From: Copromyces sp. CBS 386.78
Lineage: Eukaryota; Ascomycota; Sordariomycetes; Sordariales; Sordariaceae
Reading direction: 5' to 3'
NCBI GenBank assembly: GCA_030685235.1
Contig: MU839146.1
Coordinates: 124,001 to 188,000 of the forward strand
DNA length: 64,000 nucleotides
Position 1 is the first letter of the stretch; each line of letters starts with the position of its first letter. The translations under genes and the position numbers were made by a program. Shown in pieces: positions 24,301 through 34,130 of this stretch. The notes below the pieces were generated by a model that had not been told where the DNA came from, ran no database searches, and worked only from the letters and a program-made list of their open reading frames with translations.

Positions 24301-25980
24301 GAGGAGCGGAGCGGCGAAGAAGAGGAGGAACACAGTGATGAGGATGATGATGATGATCACTCGGAGGCGGCCAGTGAGGGTAGCGGTGTCGATGTCTCTA
24401 AGGAACTCGACCAGACGACTACCTCTGTCCACTTCGAAAACGGAAGCCCACGCTACCAATCCCGGAACATTTTCGGCAACAGCAACAACAGCATGGGGGC
24501 GAGCACATTCTCTACGGTTTCTCGTTCCGAAGCACAGCCACAGAGTCTTCCCCTCTTCGGCGAGGCCAACAAGAACGCGCCTCCTTTGTTCTCCAAGCCT
24601 TCAGGTCCTTTTAACTCTCCCAGCCCCGTTCGCAGCACACAACCAGGCCAGCCCAGCCTTCTCAGGCCACAAGAGGGACCCCGAACTGCCAGCGCCCCCG
24701 TCTTCGACAAGAGCCAGGTCTTTGGCGTCAGCACTACCCCCAAGGGCCCTCCACCAGTCGACCCCAACGTGGTCGCCCAGCGCAAGTTTGCCGCCAAGAA
24801 GGAGGCCGAAGCTCAAGCGCTCGTCGACCCCGAAGACGAAGGCATCCAACAACTGCTTGCTGCAGATGTTGAGCCTACCCTAGCCATGAACGAGTTCCTC
24901 GTCGTCGACTCCAAGCTCGAGACTCATCGTCCCCCCTCATCCAAACCCTCCTCCGAAGTCCCTGCCGCGGTCGAGACGCTATGGAGGGATATCAACCGCA
25001 TGGCCGACCGCCTCGGCCTCAACTCGCGCTCTCTGGCATCCTTCATCCTCGGCCATACCCAATTCGCCAAGAAAGGTGGCCGCACAAAAGAAGACCTCGA
25101 ATCCCCCGAGGACTGGGTCCTTGTCGAAGCTTCCGAGCTTACTAGGCTCATCGACGGCCAGTTGGCTCGGGAATTGGAAGAGGGTCGCATCAAGGATGTT
25201 GCGGAAACGCAAGCGACGCTGGACAAGGTGTCTCGGGAGTTGAGGACCATGCGCGCCAAGGAAGAGGACATGCGCAAGCTTTTCGCTGCCCAAACAGACG
25301 CTGAACAAATCGCCACCATCAAGGCGCAGCCGCTAAGCAGCGCGCAGAGCGTGCAACAGACGGAGCTGCGCCGTGCATATGCGCAGTTTGCGAAGCAACT
25401 AGCAGGAGCGGAGGAGGCTTTGGTTCTACTAAGGACCAAGATCGCTGCCAGGGCCGCCGAAAAGGGAGCTGTCTCTCTCGCTGGCGGAGCCGCAAAGGTA
25501 CCGACAGTGGAAGCCGTCATGAGAACCATCCAAAAAATGACGACCATGGCCGAGAAGAGGAGCGGCGACGTGGATCTCTTGGAGGCGCAGATCCAGAGAC
25601 TCAAACTCGCTTCTCAATCCCGGGAAGCGTCAGTGTCGGAAAGCAGAGAGGGCACCCCTACACCTACACCTAACCCACTCAAGGCTAGCACAGCCAGCCT
25701 GAGAAGCTCGACGACCTTTACACCCAGAGACTCAATCAGGAGCATCAGGAGCGAGTCCTCACAATCACCTGGCGCTTTCTCGGCTTCGGTCAGGAGCACC
25801 ACGCCGGGAACTAGTGCTGCCCCTAGCCCAAGCCCGCGGAAGAAGGTATCCATGTATACTGAAGAGGAGAGGAAGGAGATTAGGGCGAGGGAAACGAGGA
25901 GGAAGGGTAAATTGGCGCTGTTGAGGAAGGCGTTGGAGAAGCAAGGGCCGAGGGTGGAGAGGTTGGGAGATGATGATTGA
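21321..25980 (+). CDS. nup159: FG nucleoporin Nup159/Nup214
   Basis: Exons 21321-21401 and 21460-25980 give 1,533 residues. Family role: this cytoplasmic-face pore protein docks the DEAD-box helicase Dbp5 during mRNA export. The start is the ATG of MAFAFGNQPG. Splicing a 58-base intron (GTATGT...GCTAAC...CAG) joins it to GLGFLAINGEAKV, the first blade of a beta-propeller that continues to about residue 440. FG repeats (AFGAP, FGSS, FGS) occupy about 460-850. A linker follows with tandem KPNPF-type and APLPPDF-type motifs near 790-910. Next come a Glu/Asp-rich tract near 929-995, a second FG-poor stretch, and a heptad-like region from about 1190 to 1400 that should form the coiled coil anchoring it to Nup82. 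The C-terminus is basic and helical (EEERKEIRARETRRKGKLAL). Confidence 0.93.
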
Positions 25981-26408
25981 TTGACTGGCTCTTGGACTCT
26001 TGGATTATTCCGTCTGTCTGTCTGTCAGGCCATGTTGGTTGTTGTTGGTGGATGGCCTGAGTGGGAGCATGCTGGAGAGTATAAGGAGTTGATACATGTG
26101 GTTGTTGTATTGATTAGTGATGGTGTGGTGTTAGAACTAGTATACTGAGATCAGAATAAGAATAAGAAGACACTGAGGAAGAAGAATGGAATGGTAGAAG
26201 CATTTCCCGTGTGCTCATGGAAGGCGAGTGGTACAGTTCTTCTCTCTTATTCCTTGATTGCTCGTTTATTCTTCCTTCTCTCTCCCTTTGTCTGCAGGTG
26301 TTCGTTCCCTTTTCATACGCCGTTGCGTTCTCGTTCGGGATATTGTCGCCAAGCACGTCAACATGGACCTTAGCAGCGTCGATCGATTTGATGACAGCAG
26401 CAATGCAG

Positions 26409-26480
26409 ACAAAGCAAGGGGACGGGAGTCAAAGCAAGGCCCCAAAGCAAAGTACAGTAGCAAAGCAAAGCAAAGCAAGA
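26409..26480 (+). repeat. Degenerate CAAAG/AAGCA repeat
   Basis: AAAGCAA units recur at least seven times with short interruptions, giving a purine-rich plus strand. Confidence 0.8.
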
Positions 26481-26690
26481 GGGAGGGCAGAGGAAGACGA
26501 TAGGCACTGATGGAAGTTTTCACCAATTGCCTATGTTGAATTGCTTTGCTTTATCTGTTACTCTCCGAAGCCCGAAATGCGCTGGTTGGTTGCACACTTG
26601 GCTCTCTCCGGCCGGACTAGTCTAATGTGAGATCTGGCTCGCTGCGGCACGGGCAGTCAGTGTCAGACACAGCACAGCACCAGGCATAAA

Positions 26691-26708
26691 TACCTACCTA
26701 GGTAGGTA
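26691..26708. repeat. Perfect 18-bp palindrome TACCTACC/GGTAGGTA
   Basis: TACCTACCTAGGTAGGTA reads the same on both strands. It is the most symmetrical copy of a TAGGTAGG motif dispersed through the spacers of this window. Confidence 0.9.
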
Positions 26709-27254
26709 GTCATCTACCCTCTTCTCCCCCCCCCGCCCCTTAAGCAGAGAGGATCGATCAATTAAATCAATTGGGTACCTTATATAACCAAAAGACTGTC
26801 ATTCATTCCTCCGCACACAACACACAAAGATAGAACATGAATGCTAGGACACTGGCAGTGATGTTATGTTGTTGACCTTTGTTTGATTCCATTGTGCTAA
26901 CTAAACACACACTTTGCTATTGATCTCGACCCGATGCTCTACAAACTTGCTGCTCGGAATTACATGTGAGGTAAGGTAACTAGTAAGTGTACCTGTCGGT
27001 GGATAGATACCTGACAGTTCTGTGCATCCTTTAGAAGACCAAGATGGTACTGCCCCTGCCTCATGGCGTCATCTCTCAGATGGTGATCCTCCTTTGGGTT
27101 GGGAGGATTCCGAACAATGGATGTCAGCGGGCGCGCCGACTCCATGGTCCGTCCTGCTACGTTCCCTTGCAATCAATACCTGCTGCGGCTTGGAGGATTG
27201 ATGTTGTTGGTGATTGAATGTCCAGGAGGTAGGTAGGTAGGTAGCTTGTAGGCA

Positions 27255-28627
27255 TCAATCGTCCGTAAGATCAATCTCGACCTTTCCGTCTTCCAAGCGG
27301 CGAACCTTGTACGAGACAGCCAACTGAGCACCACCGCCGCCGTCCGTGGTGCTAGCTTCTCGTTTGATACCTTCCAGTTGGGACGCATCATCATTCTCGT
27401 CGGGCTCACGTTTGATACGCCGCTGCTGTGAGAGAGACAGAGGACGGACGGTTAACCCAACGTGTGTCGGTTTATTTTTCGAAAGGGAACAACAGTAGGT
27501 AGGCATGAATAGGTAAGTGTGAAAGTGAAAATTGCTTACCTTGTCCTCTTCTTCGTCGACATCGATAACTTCCTCCACATCGTCCTTAACGACGACCGGG
27601 CGGCGGATAACGCCTTCCTGGTAAAGACCCTCTACGAGACGAGAGAGACCAGACCGAAAAAGTGGTAAGCAAAACGCTCTGATGAATGAGTCACTGCCAT
27701 GGCCAGCTGGAAAGGGACATAGACATACCCATGGTCCGGTAGCGGAACTCAAAGACGGCGATGGGTCGGCCGCGAGGATCGACACACCTTATCGCGCGAG
27801 TCGGGTCAAGGTTGGGGTGCTCGATGGGTTCGGAATCGAAGCTATGTGATTTAACGTCGCTAAGTAAGCTGTCTGGACACACACTCGCAACTGTTTATAC
27901 CTAGTAGAATAGGTGATGGTGAGTGTCGTTCTAACATACCTGGCCTTGCTGTCAACGGCTCTACCCTTCAAGTCCTTCTCATGTACGGCGTGGATGAGGG
28001 GAGGGCCAGCTCTGACAGAAGGAGCTTCCATGCGGCCTGTCTCGACCTTGAGGAAGAGTTTGACCAGAAGGGTGCCGTACTTTTTGGCCTTCTCGGCATT
28101 GGAACCGTCTCCTCCTTCGACTGAACAGGGTGATTGATGATGGATTAGCATAAGCAGACAGAATTCTCTAGAATAGTAGTACTAGGTAAGGTCTGGTAGG
28201 TGCACTCACGGACGTCAAGGCTTTCGAAACGAAAATAGTGTTTCTTATAGCCCGCGGCTCTGCTACCAGTTATAAAGTACGCTTTCACGTTGCGGCTACC
28301 ACCATGGACTTGTTTTGAGCCAACGTTGAAGCCGTCCAAGTGACATCCGTAGCGGAGGTGTTGACTCGGGTCGATGTCCCACTCGAAAATATGATCATTG
28401 GTCATGTCAGCGACGAAGATAAAGCGCTTTCCGGGCTTGGCCTCGATGTATTTCAAGACGTAGGGAGCTTTAAAGCAGCGTCGTCGGTGTGTCTGTGGGA
28501 TTGGGTGGAAGTCCATCTCTTCGGCGCGCGATTCGACTTCCTCTGGATCGGCGTCGTATTCGTGGGCACGCTGGCCGTCGACCTCGACGGTCACTTCAAG
28601 CCCCGGAAGGCAGGTGAGGATGGCCAT
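27255..28627 (-). CDS. DUF7918-type fungal protein with SUMO-motif tail
   Basis: Five exons read 5' to 3' on the minus strand: 28210-28627, 27940-28120, 27729-27841, 27540-27631 and 27255-27425. They keep phase throughout and give 324 residues. The N-terminal ~230 residues form a compact domain starting MAILTCLPGLEVTVEVDG, with RFIFVADMTNDHIFEWDID and ITGSRAAGYKKHYFRFESLD. I recognise this as the fungal DUF7918 type, often found with chromatin- or transcription-related annotations; its molecular function is unknown. The tail holds two psi-K-x-E sumoylation consensus sites (IKRE twice). It also has two SUMO-interaction-like patches: VIDVDEEED near 260, and VEIDLTDD at the extreme C-terminus. 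These are visible motifs; SUMO involvement is inferred. All introns have GT...AG ends. Confidence 0.88.
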
Positions 28628-29875
28628 ATTTGGTTGGATTTGAGCTGCGTCGGGCAGTTGTTGTAGTAGGAAAGGTACCAGCCATCGAAGCAATATTCGT
28701 CTGGGCTTTAAATGCTGCCCAGTGCGCAAAATTCAAACTGCGGAGTGGACAGTTGAGAGCAGTGAATGGTCTTTGAAGGTTGTTGGTCAGTGAATGCCGT
28801 CCCTTCACGTCGGCCCCAAAAACCTTTAAAGCGAAAGGCGGGACTGGAAGCAACGGGACGGAAGTCTGGTCACGGCAGGTTCACGAAAGCACGTGAATCC
28901 ATCCGAAATAAGCTCCTACGGCACTGCTTGAACCTGGAATTCATCATCACCTACCTGAGCCCAGAGCGGAACGAACCTGCACGGAGAAGACGAAAGAGAA
29001 CCTCAGAGCCGACTGAACTCGCATTGTTTGTTGTGTCGTTCATGAATTAAAGCTGAGAAGAACATGTACCTATAAGGAATGTGGTTCTCAATTCAAGTGG
29101 AAAGGTTAAGCCGTTAGTTAGACTAGATACGGACAACCAAGTTCAATTACCTTGTAGGTACCTAAGGTATCTAACAATCTAATACCAACAGAAAAGATAG
29201 TCGAGCCCACCCATACCCTAGTGGTGTATGGATGACATATGTATCTCGAAACCATTCTCACTCACCCTTCCCGAGCTTACACCTGTAATGGTACCATTCA
29301 ATAAATCTTCTTTCTAAGTTCTAACTCAGGTACATAGGTAGAGGTGGGTAGTAAGTACCCAACCCGACCTTCTTTGGTCAACTTGAAAACCATCCACATC
29401 AAAGTCAAGGCACGTCCTTCCCATTCTCGTCCGTCGTCGTTCCCATAAGGTAACCACAAAACCGAAAAACGAAAAACAAAAACACAAAAGCAAGTCGCAG
29501 AGCAGAGTACATTTTCAAAGGCAAAAGTGAATCAACTAGGTAGGTAGCCTCCCCACTAGTTCTAGGTAGCGATCAAACCAGTCCGGACCGGCGGCCCCGT
29601 CATGACAATCTCAGGGGGCCGTTTCGCCTTTGGCAGACTTGGCAGACCTTTGACTTTTGTGTGTCGCTCTTTTTTTTTCTTTCTTTTTTCTTTCTTTTTT
29701 TTCCTTTTTTTTTCTTTTCTTGTTTTCCTTCTCTCAGTCCTCTCGTTTGCGGATTTCTCCTTTTCCCAAGCTTCTTCCATATCGGTACCTAGTGACCCTC
29801 CAAGTGACCGTGACCTGGCTCGCTCACTCCATGTTGTTGGCCATCTGCTCCCAGTCCCCCTCCTATGTGCTTCCA

Positions 29876-30000
29876 TCCAGTCCAGACTCAGTTAAGTCCA
29901 GTCCAGTCCATCCCAGTCCATCCCAGCCCAGTTAAGTCCAGTCCAGACTCAGTCCAGTCCAGTCCAGTCCAGTCCAGTTGAGTCCAGTCCAGCCCAGCTA
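29876..30000 (+). repeat. CCAGT pentamer array
   Basis: Roughly twenty CCAGT/CCAGA/CCAGC units, including an uninterrupted run around 29950-29978, with TTAAGT and ATCC interruptions. Confidence 0.85.
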
Positions 30001-30053
30001 CCTACCTACCTCGGCCTCTCATCAGATTACATTTACTTCAATGCTGTTTGGCC

Positions 30054-30215
30054 ATCCCATCCCATCCCATCCCTCGCTGCCTGTCCTGTCCTGTCCCTTC
30101 CTTCCTTCCTTCCTGTCCTGTCCCTTCCTTCCTGTCCCTTCCTGTCCCTTCCTGTCCCTTCCTTCCTTCCTTCCTGTCCCTTCCTTCCTTCCTGTCCGTC
30201 CGTCCCCCCCTACCC
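30054..30215 (+). repeat. CCATC, CCTTC and CTGTCC pyrimidine arrays
   Basis: Successive blocks of CCATC, CCTTC and CTGTCC units make about 160 bases that are nearly pure pyrimidine on the plus strand. They abut the 3' end of the secreted repeat-protein gene. Confidence 0.85.
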
Positions 30216-30227
30216 TACTTCCCCCAC

Positions 30228-33200
30228 CTAGGAGCAAGGAATCAACCCACAAAAGAGACTGCCGAACCCCTCGGCAGCACCCGTGAACAATTCTTTGGCG
30301 CCCTCCTTGACGCCTTCGCCGAATTCTTTGGCTCCCTCGCTGACGCCCGCCCAGAAGTCATCCCAGCCGTTCGTCGCGGCGAGGGACACGAGCGCCTGCT
30401 GGACCTCCTGGACGTCTTGGACCGACTGGTGGTTGTGCAACTTGTGCTCGGCCGTGATGTTGGAGACGTTGTGCTCGGCCGTGATGTTGTGCTCGGCCGT
30501 GATGTTGTGCTCGGCCGTGATGTTGTGCTCGGCGGTGATGTTGTGCTCGGCCGTGATGTTGTGCTCGGCGGTGATGTTGTGCTCGGCGGTGATGTTGTGC
30601 TCGGCCGTGATGTTGTGCTCGCTCCTCCTCTTGTGCTTCAGCTTCACAACGGGAATGGGAGGGTCCCTGTCCAGGACGTTGTTTTTCTCGCTCGTCTGCT
30701 TCACATTGACAAAGGGTCCCAGGTGGTGAAGGGCGGGAACGGGAACGGGAACGGGAGTGGTGTAGGAGGTGTGTGTTTCGGCGGCGGCGGCGGCGGGCTG
30801 GAAGGGCTGGAAGGGGGTAGGGGTAGGATAGGTGGTAGGGGTAGGATAGGTAGTGGGGAGGGTATATGTATTGAGGAGGGATCCATATACGTTCATGTCC
30901 GGTTGGTCGTCGTCATGGTAGTTGCGAAATCGAATTCGATTGCCGTGGGTCATTTGCGCGGCGGTACGGGGGGTGCCACCATACGAGGTATATGTAGAGA
31001 TACGTGTGCGCGTGCGGATGACCGTCAGGATATGACCACGTGCACCTGCACCTGCACTATCCAGTGGCTCATGTTGGTTGCTGCTGGAGTCGCTGGGCTC
31101 GCTGGGCTCGCTGGGCTCGGGAATGATGGGAGCAGCGGTTGTCGTCATCGGGGCGACGTGCGGCTTGCGGGTCCCGGTGATGAAGGTTATTGCCCAATTC
31201 GGGTAACAGTGTTCTGGTCGGGCCCAAGAGGTAGTAGTGTTAGGATTGCCTCTGGTTCCCAGGAGGGTGATATAGTCCTTGAGGTTCCTGCATAGTGGTA
31301 GCTTGACGAGGTTGTCCAAGTTGCGAGCCTGGACGATATGGGGCGTCACCTGAGTATCGTGAGTATGATCAGAGTTAGCGACAACGCCCGTAGAGGTAAT
31401 CTCAATAACAGGAGTAGATGTAATGTGAACGATGGAGGTGGTCTCAATGGTCGTTTCGACAGTGGAAGTAACCTCAACGGTAGATGTAGCTTGAGCGTTT
31501 GCGTTGTGAACAGCACCCACACCACCCACACCACCCTGGGGACGAACAATCAAGGTAACATCAACAACAGAAGTGATCTCCACAGTAGAAAAGGAGGTCG
31601 ACGTTGAAGTCCAAGTCGAGGTCAATGTCGAAGTCAAGGTCGAGGTAGTCTCAACAGCGCGCCCATACACAGCAGCTTGAGCACTAGCTGCCGGAGACGG
31701 AGTAGTCCTCGCCGCCTTAGCAGCAGCAGCAGCAGCCCCCTTCAACACCTCCAGGCCCATCACAGTGGTTATCGTAGCTGCTGTGCCAGCTCCAGTTCCA
31801 GTTTCGGTTTGCTTCACCGTCAGCGTCACCGTCTGACCACTGGCGGTCAACCAAGGAGCCACAACTCCCTCCATCAACTGCCCATCAGCATCCCACGTAG
31901 GCCAAACCGGCGGCTTCGGATGCTCAAACTGCGCCGACAAGTCGCCCGGGATTGTGTGCACGCCCTTAGCCCACTGGATGCCGCCCGGGTCAGCGTCCGG
32001 CTGGTGGGTGTAGTAAGCGGCGGGCGTGTGCGAGGCGCCGATGCCGAAGGGGTGCTCGTTGGAGGGGGTGACGACCACAACGACCGGGGCCACTTCGGGT
32101 GCGGTATGGCTTGTAGATGTGATTGTTGTGGTGGGGGTGAAGAAGCTGGTTACCGTGACGAGAGGTGTGTAGATGATTGTAGATATGTGTACCTTGGTGA
32201 CTTTGTTGGTGATCGTGTTGGTTATCGTGACTAGAGACGGTACCGTGGCGGCTTCCGGTTCTTGGACAAGTTGGGATTCGGATGCATGTGGATATGATGT
32301 GATCAAGTGCGTGTTTGTGACCATTTTGGTGATGGTTACGGCGTCGGTCACGGCGGTGGTGGCGTCCTTGGGCTTCACGACAATGATGGCGGTTTCGGAC
32401 ACAGTCTTGGTAATGGTGACGAACCGTGAGGACTCTTTAGGTTCCACGACGACGACATTTGGTTTGGCGTGCTCGGTAACCGTGACGAACTCGATGGACT
32501 CCTTTGGCTTGACGACCACAACCTTTGGATCAGAGGACTCGGTAACCGTGACGAACTCGATGGACTTGTTGGGCTTGTTGACGACCACAACCTTTGGATC
32601 AGAGGACTCGGTAACCGTGACGAACTCGATGGACTCCTTTGGCTTGACGACCACAACCTCTGGTGTGGCCGCCGCCGACTGTTTGGGTTCCACGACGACG
32701 ACATTGGGTTCATGTTGGGCGGACTTGGTTGCAACAACCGTGATGTACTGGGTGCTGGTGGGCTGCGATTGCAGCACGGAGGAGGAGGAGAAGGAAGAAG
32801 ACGAGCTCAAAGTTGACATGCTGGGGTAGACCGTGTACACGGACGTAACGACGATAGGACCTACCTCGCTGGTTGACGGCGTGCTGGTGGCAGCAGGATT
32901 ATTGACATAGACGGTTGAGACGAGTGTGACCGGATGGCCATACGAAGATGTGCTCGATGGACTCGGGAGGTAGACGGTTGAGACGACTGTGGCCGGATGG
33001 CCATACGAAGATGTGCTCGATGGACTCGGGAGGTAAACTGTTTGGTAGACGGTTCCGGGGCCCGCAGGCTCGTCGACATTGGGGACGTGGTGGGCGCCGC
33101 CGCTGTGTTCGCTGCTCTGGCCGGGGACGGTGAAGACGGCAACAGACTGGCGGACGATCTGATCCACCGAGGTGGAGGAAATAGTGACAGGCACAACGGT

Positions 33201-33413
33201 GGAAGACGTCGAGGCATCAATGTAGGTAACGGTGGTAAGCCGGAGAGGAATTGAGTTTTTTCCATCGATCAAGAACTCTCCAACTGAGGGAGTCGGATCT
33301 GGGAGGGTCTCAACCACTGGTACCAATCGAGTGGTGACGTGTCCGGATGCCGTTGGCACCAACATGGCCAACAGACACCATGGTAGAAAAAAGATGATGA
33401 CAGGGGGAAACAT
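30228..33413 (-). CDS. Secreted repeat-rich, sequon-rich protein of unknown role
   Basis: A single exon of 1,061 residues. I start at the ATG of MFPPVIIFFLPWCLLAMLVP because it opens a clear signal peptide ending near TASG; an upstream in-frame ATG would bury it. The body is Thr/Ser/Val-rich and beta-like. It has two near-identical SPSSTSSYGHP units (about 126-160), several VVVVxKPKESIEFVTVTE units (about 251-338), VTITxT stretches and STVEITST ladders. After a dibasic KHKRR site comes an 18-bp minisatellite encoding eight EHNIT units, then NVS and NIT: ten N-glycosylation sequons at about 931-985. The C-terminus is an amphipathic Gly/Lys/Glu helix (SEGAKEFGEGVKEGAKELF) ending CGLIPCS. There is no GPI signal or transmembrane anchor. 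It resembles cell-surface or wall proteins in style only; I do not recognise the family. Confidence 0.8.
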   Translation of the reverse strand: MFPPVIIFFLPWCLLAMLVPTASGHVTTRLVPVVETLPDPTPSVGEFLIDGKNSIPLRLTTVTYIDASTSSTVVPVTISSTSVDQIVRQSVAVFTVPGQSSEHSGGAHHVPNVDEPAGPGTVYQTVYLPSPSSTSSYGHPATVVSTVYLPSPSSTSSYGHPVTLVSTVYVNNPAATSTPSTSEVGPIVVTSVYTVYPSMSTLSSSSSFSSSSVLQSQPTSTQYITVVATKSAQHEPNVVVVEPKQSAAATPEVVVVKPKESIEFVTVTESSDPKVVVVNKPNKSIEFVTVTESSDPKVVVVKPKESIEFVTVTEHAKPNVVVVEPKESSRFVTITKTVSETAIIVVKPKDATTAVTDAVTITKMVTNTHLITSYPHASESQLVQEPEAATVPSLVTITNTITNKVTKVHISTIIYTPLVTVTSFFTPTTTITSTSHTAPEVAPVVVVVTPSNEHPFGIGASHTPAAYYTHQPDADPGGIQWAKGVHTIPGDLSAQFEHPKPPVWPTWDADGQLMEGVVAPWLTASGQTVTLTVKQTETGTGAGTAATITTVMGLEVLKGAAAAAAKAARTTPSPAASAQAAVYGRAVETTSTLTSTLTSTWTSTSTSFSTVEITSVVDVTLIVRPQGGVGGVGAVHNANAQATSTVEVTSTVETTIETTSIVHITSTPVIEITSTGVVANSDHTHDTQVTPHIVQARNLDNLVKLPLCRNLKDYITLLGTRGNPNTTTSWARPEHCYPNWAITFITGTRKPHVAPMTTTAAPIIPEPSEPSEPSDSSSNQHEPLDSAGAGARGHILTVIRTRTRISTYTSYGGTPRTAAQMTHGNRIRFRNYHDDDQPDMNVYGSLLNTYTLPTTYPTPTTYPTPTPFQPFQPAAAAAETHTSYTTPVPVPVPALHHLGPFVNVKQTSEKNNVLDRDPPIPVVKLKHKRRSEHNITAEHNITAEHNITAEHNITAEHNITAEHNITAEHNITAEHNITAEHNVSNITAEHKLHNHQSVQDVQEVQQALVSLAATNGWDDFWAGVSEGAKEFGEGVKEGAKELFTGAAEGFGSLFCGLIPCS
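30469..30624 (-). repeat. 18-bp coding minisatellite (AEHNIT)n
   Basis: Eight 18-bp units start at 30481, 30499 and so on to 30607, differing only by a C/G at one third-codon position. A degenerate copy lies to the left. Each unit encodes A-E-H-N-I-T, so unit number can change without a frameshift. Confidence 0.95.
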
Positions 33414-34130
33414 TGTGTGATGTTTTTTTCTGAAAACGTGCAGTTGTTGGTAAATGAAGTTGCTGAATGATAGAGGCAACAAAAGCTTTGCGATGGAGTG
33501 AGTGTCTGGGATCGAAGGTGTCTGGTTGAAAAGAGAGAAGAAAAGGAAGAGGATCCAAGGTGAAGAAGGGCAAAAGAGTGGTCAGTTGAATGGCAATGTA
33601 TAATATATTTCTCAACAATTGATTAAAGGGAGCCATGCCGGAAACCAGGAGTCACAGGACCGGGCTTGAAGAAATAAAATATTTCCGACATGCAGCATAC
33701 CTACCTATATGTAGCCTGCGGGACGACCGAGTCCGGTTTGCAGGGAAAAACTTGGAACGACTGACTGCACCTATCGGTAGGTAGGTGTTTCTCATTCGCC
33801 TCGCCTGTATCTTTGCATGAAATCACCAAGTTCCCATTCGTTTCCGCCGAAGATATGGTGTAATGCCTGGACAGCATTTGGACAGTGACTTTATATAAGA
33901 GCTTCTTTCGGAGGTATCATGCGTGTCGATATAGCTATCCGGCTTCCACTTCACACCATGGTACTACTGTTAGTGCTAATGTTCTCCGATAGAGGCGTAA
34001 ACTGCACATACCTGTTCACACACAAACAAGGCTTCGTTCACACATTCCACCAACTTTGTTGCCGCCAAGTACCCAAAGCTGAATACCCAAAGCTGGAATC
34101 CAACAAACACGTCAAGGAATCCCCTTTGCA
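33414..34130. other. Spacer between secreted protein and SLX4
   Basis: Promoter side of the secreted-protein gene and 3' side of SLX4. It has two TAGGTAGG-type motif copies (near 33700 and 33780). No gene is supported. Confidence 0.55.

Larger units (their letters stand above)
25981..27254. other. Convergent spacer, Nup159 to DUF7918 gene
   Basis: Two genes converge here. The stretch contains GTCTGTCT and CAAAG repeats, a perfect TAGGTAGG palindrome (separate entries), and a GGTAGGTAGG run at 27227-27244. Nothing looks coding. Confidence 0.6.
28628..30227. other. Spacer rich in pyrimidine repeats
   Basis: No gene is supported. It contains the DUF7918 promoter at its left and the 3' flank of the secreted repeat gene at its right. 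About 29660-30220 is almost one-stranded pyrimidine: T/C runs, then CCAGT units, then CCTTC/CTGTCC units (separate entries). Confidence 0.6.

Noticed and set aside
30048..31295. 415-codon plus-strand frame with repeated VLGRDV
   Set aside because: It is antisense to the secreted repeat gene; its repeats are the minisatellite read on the wrong strand.
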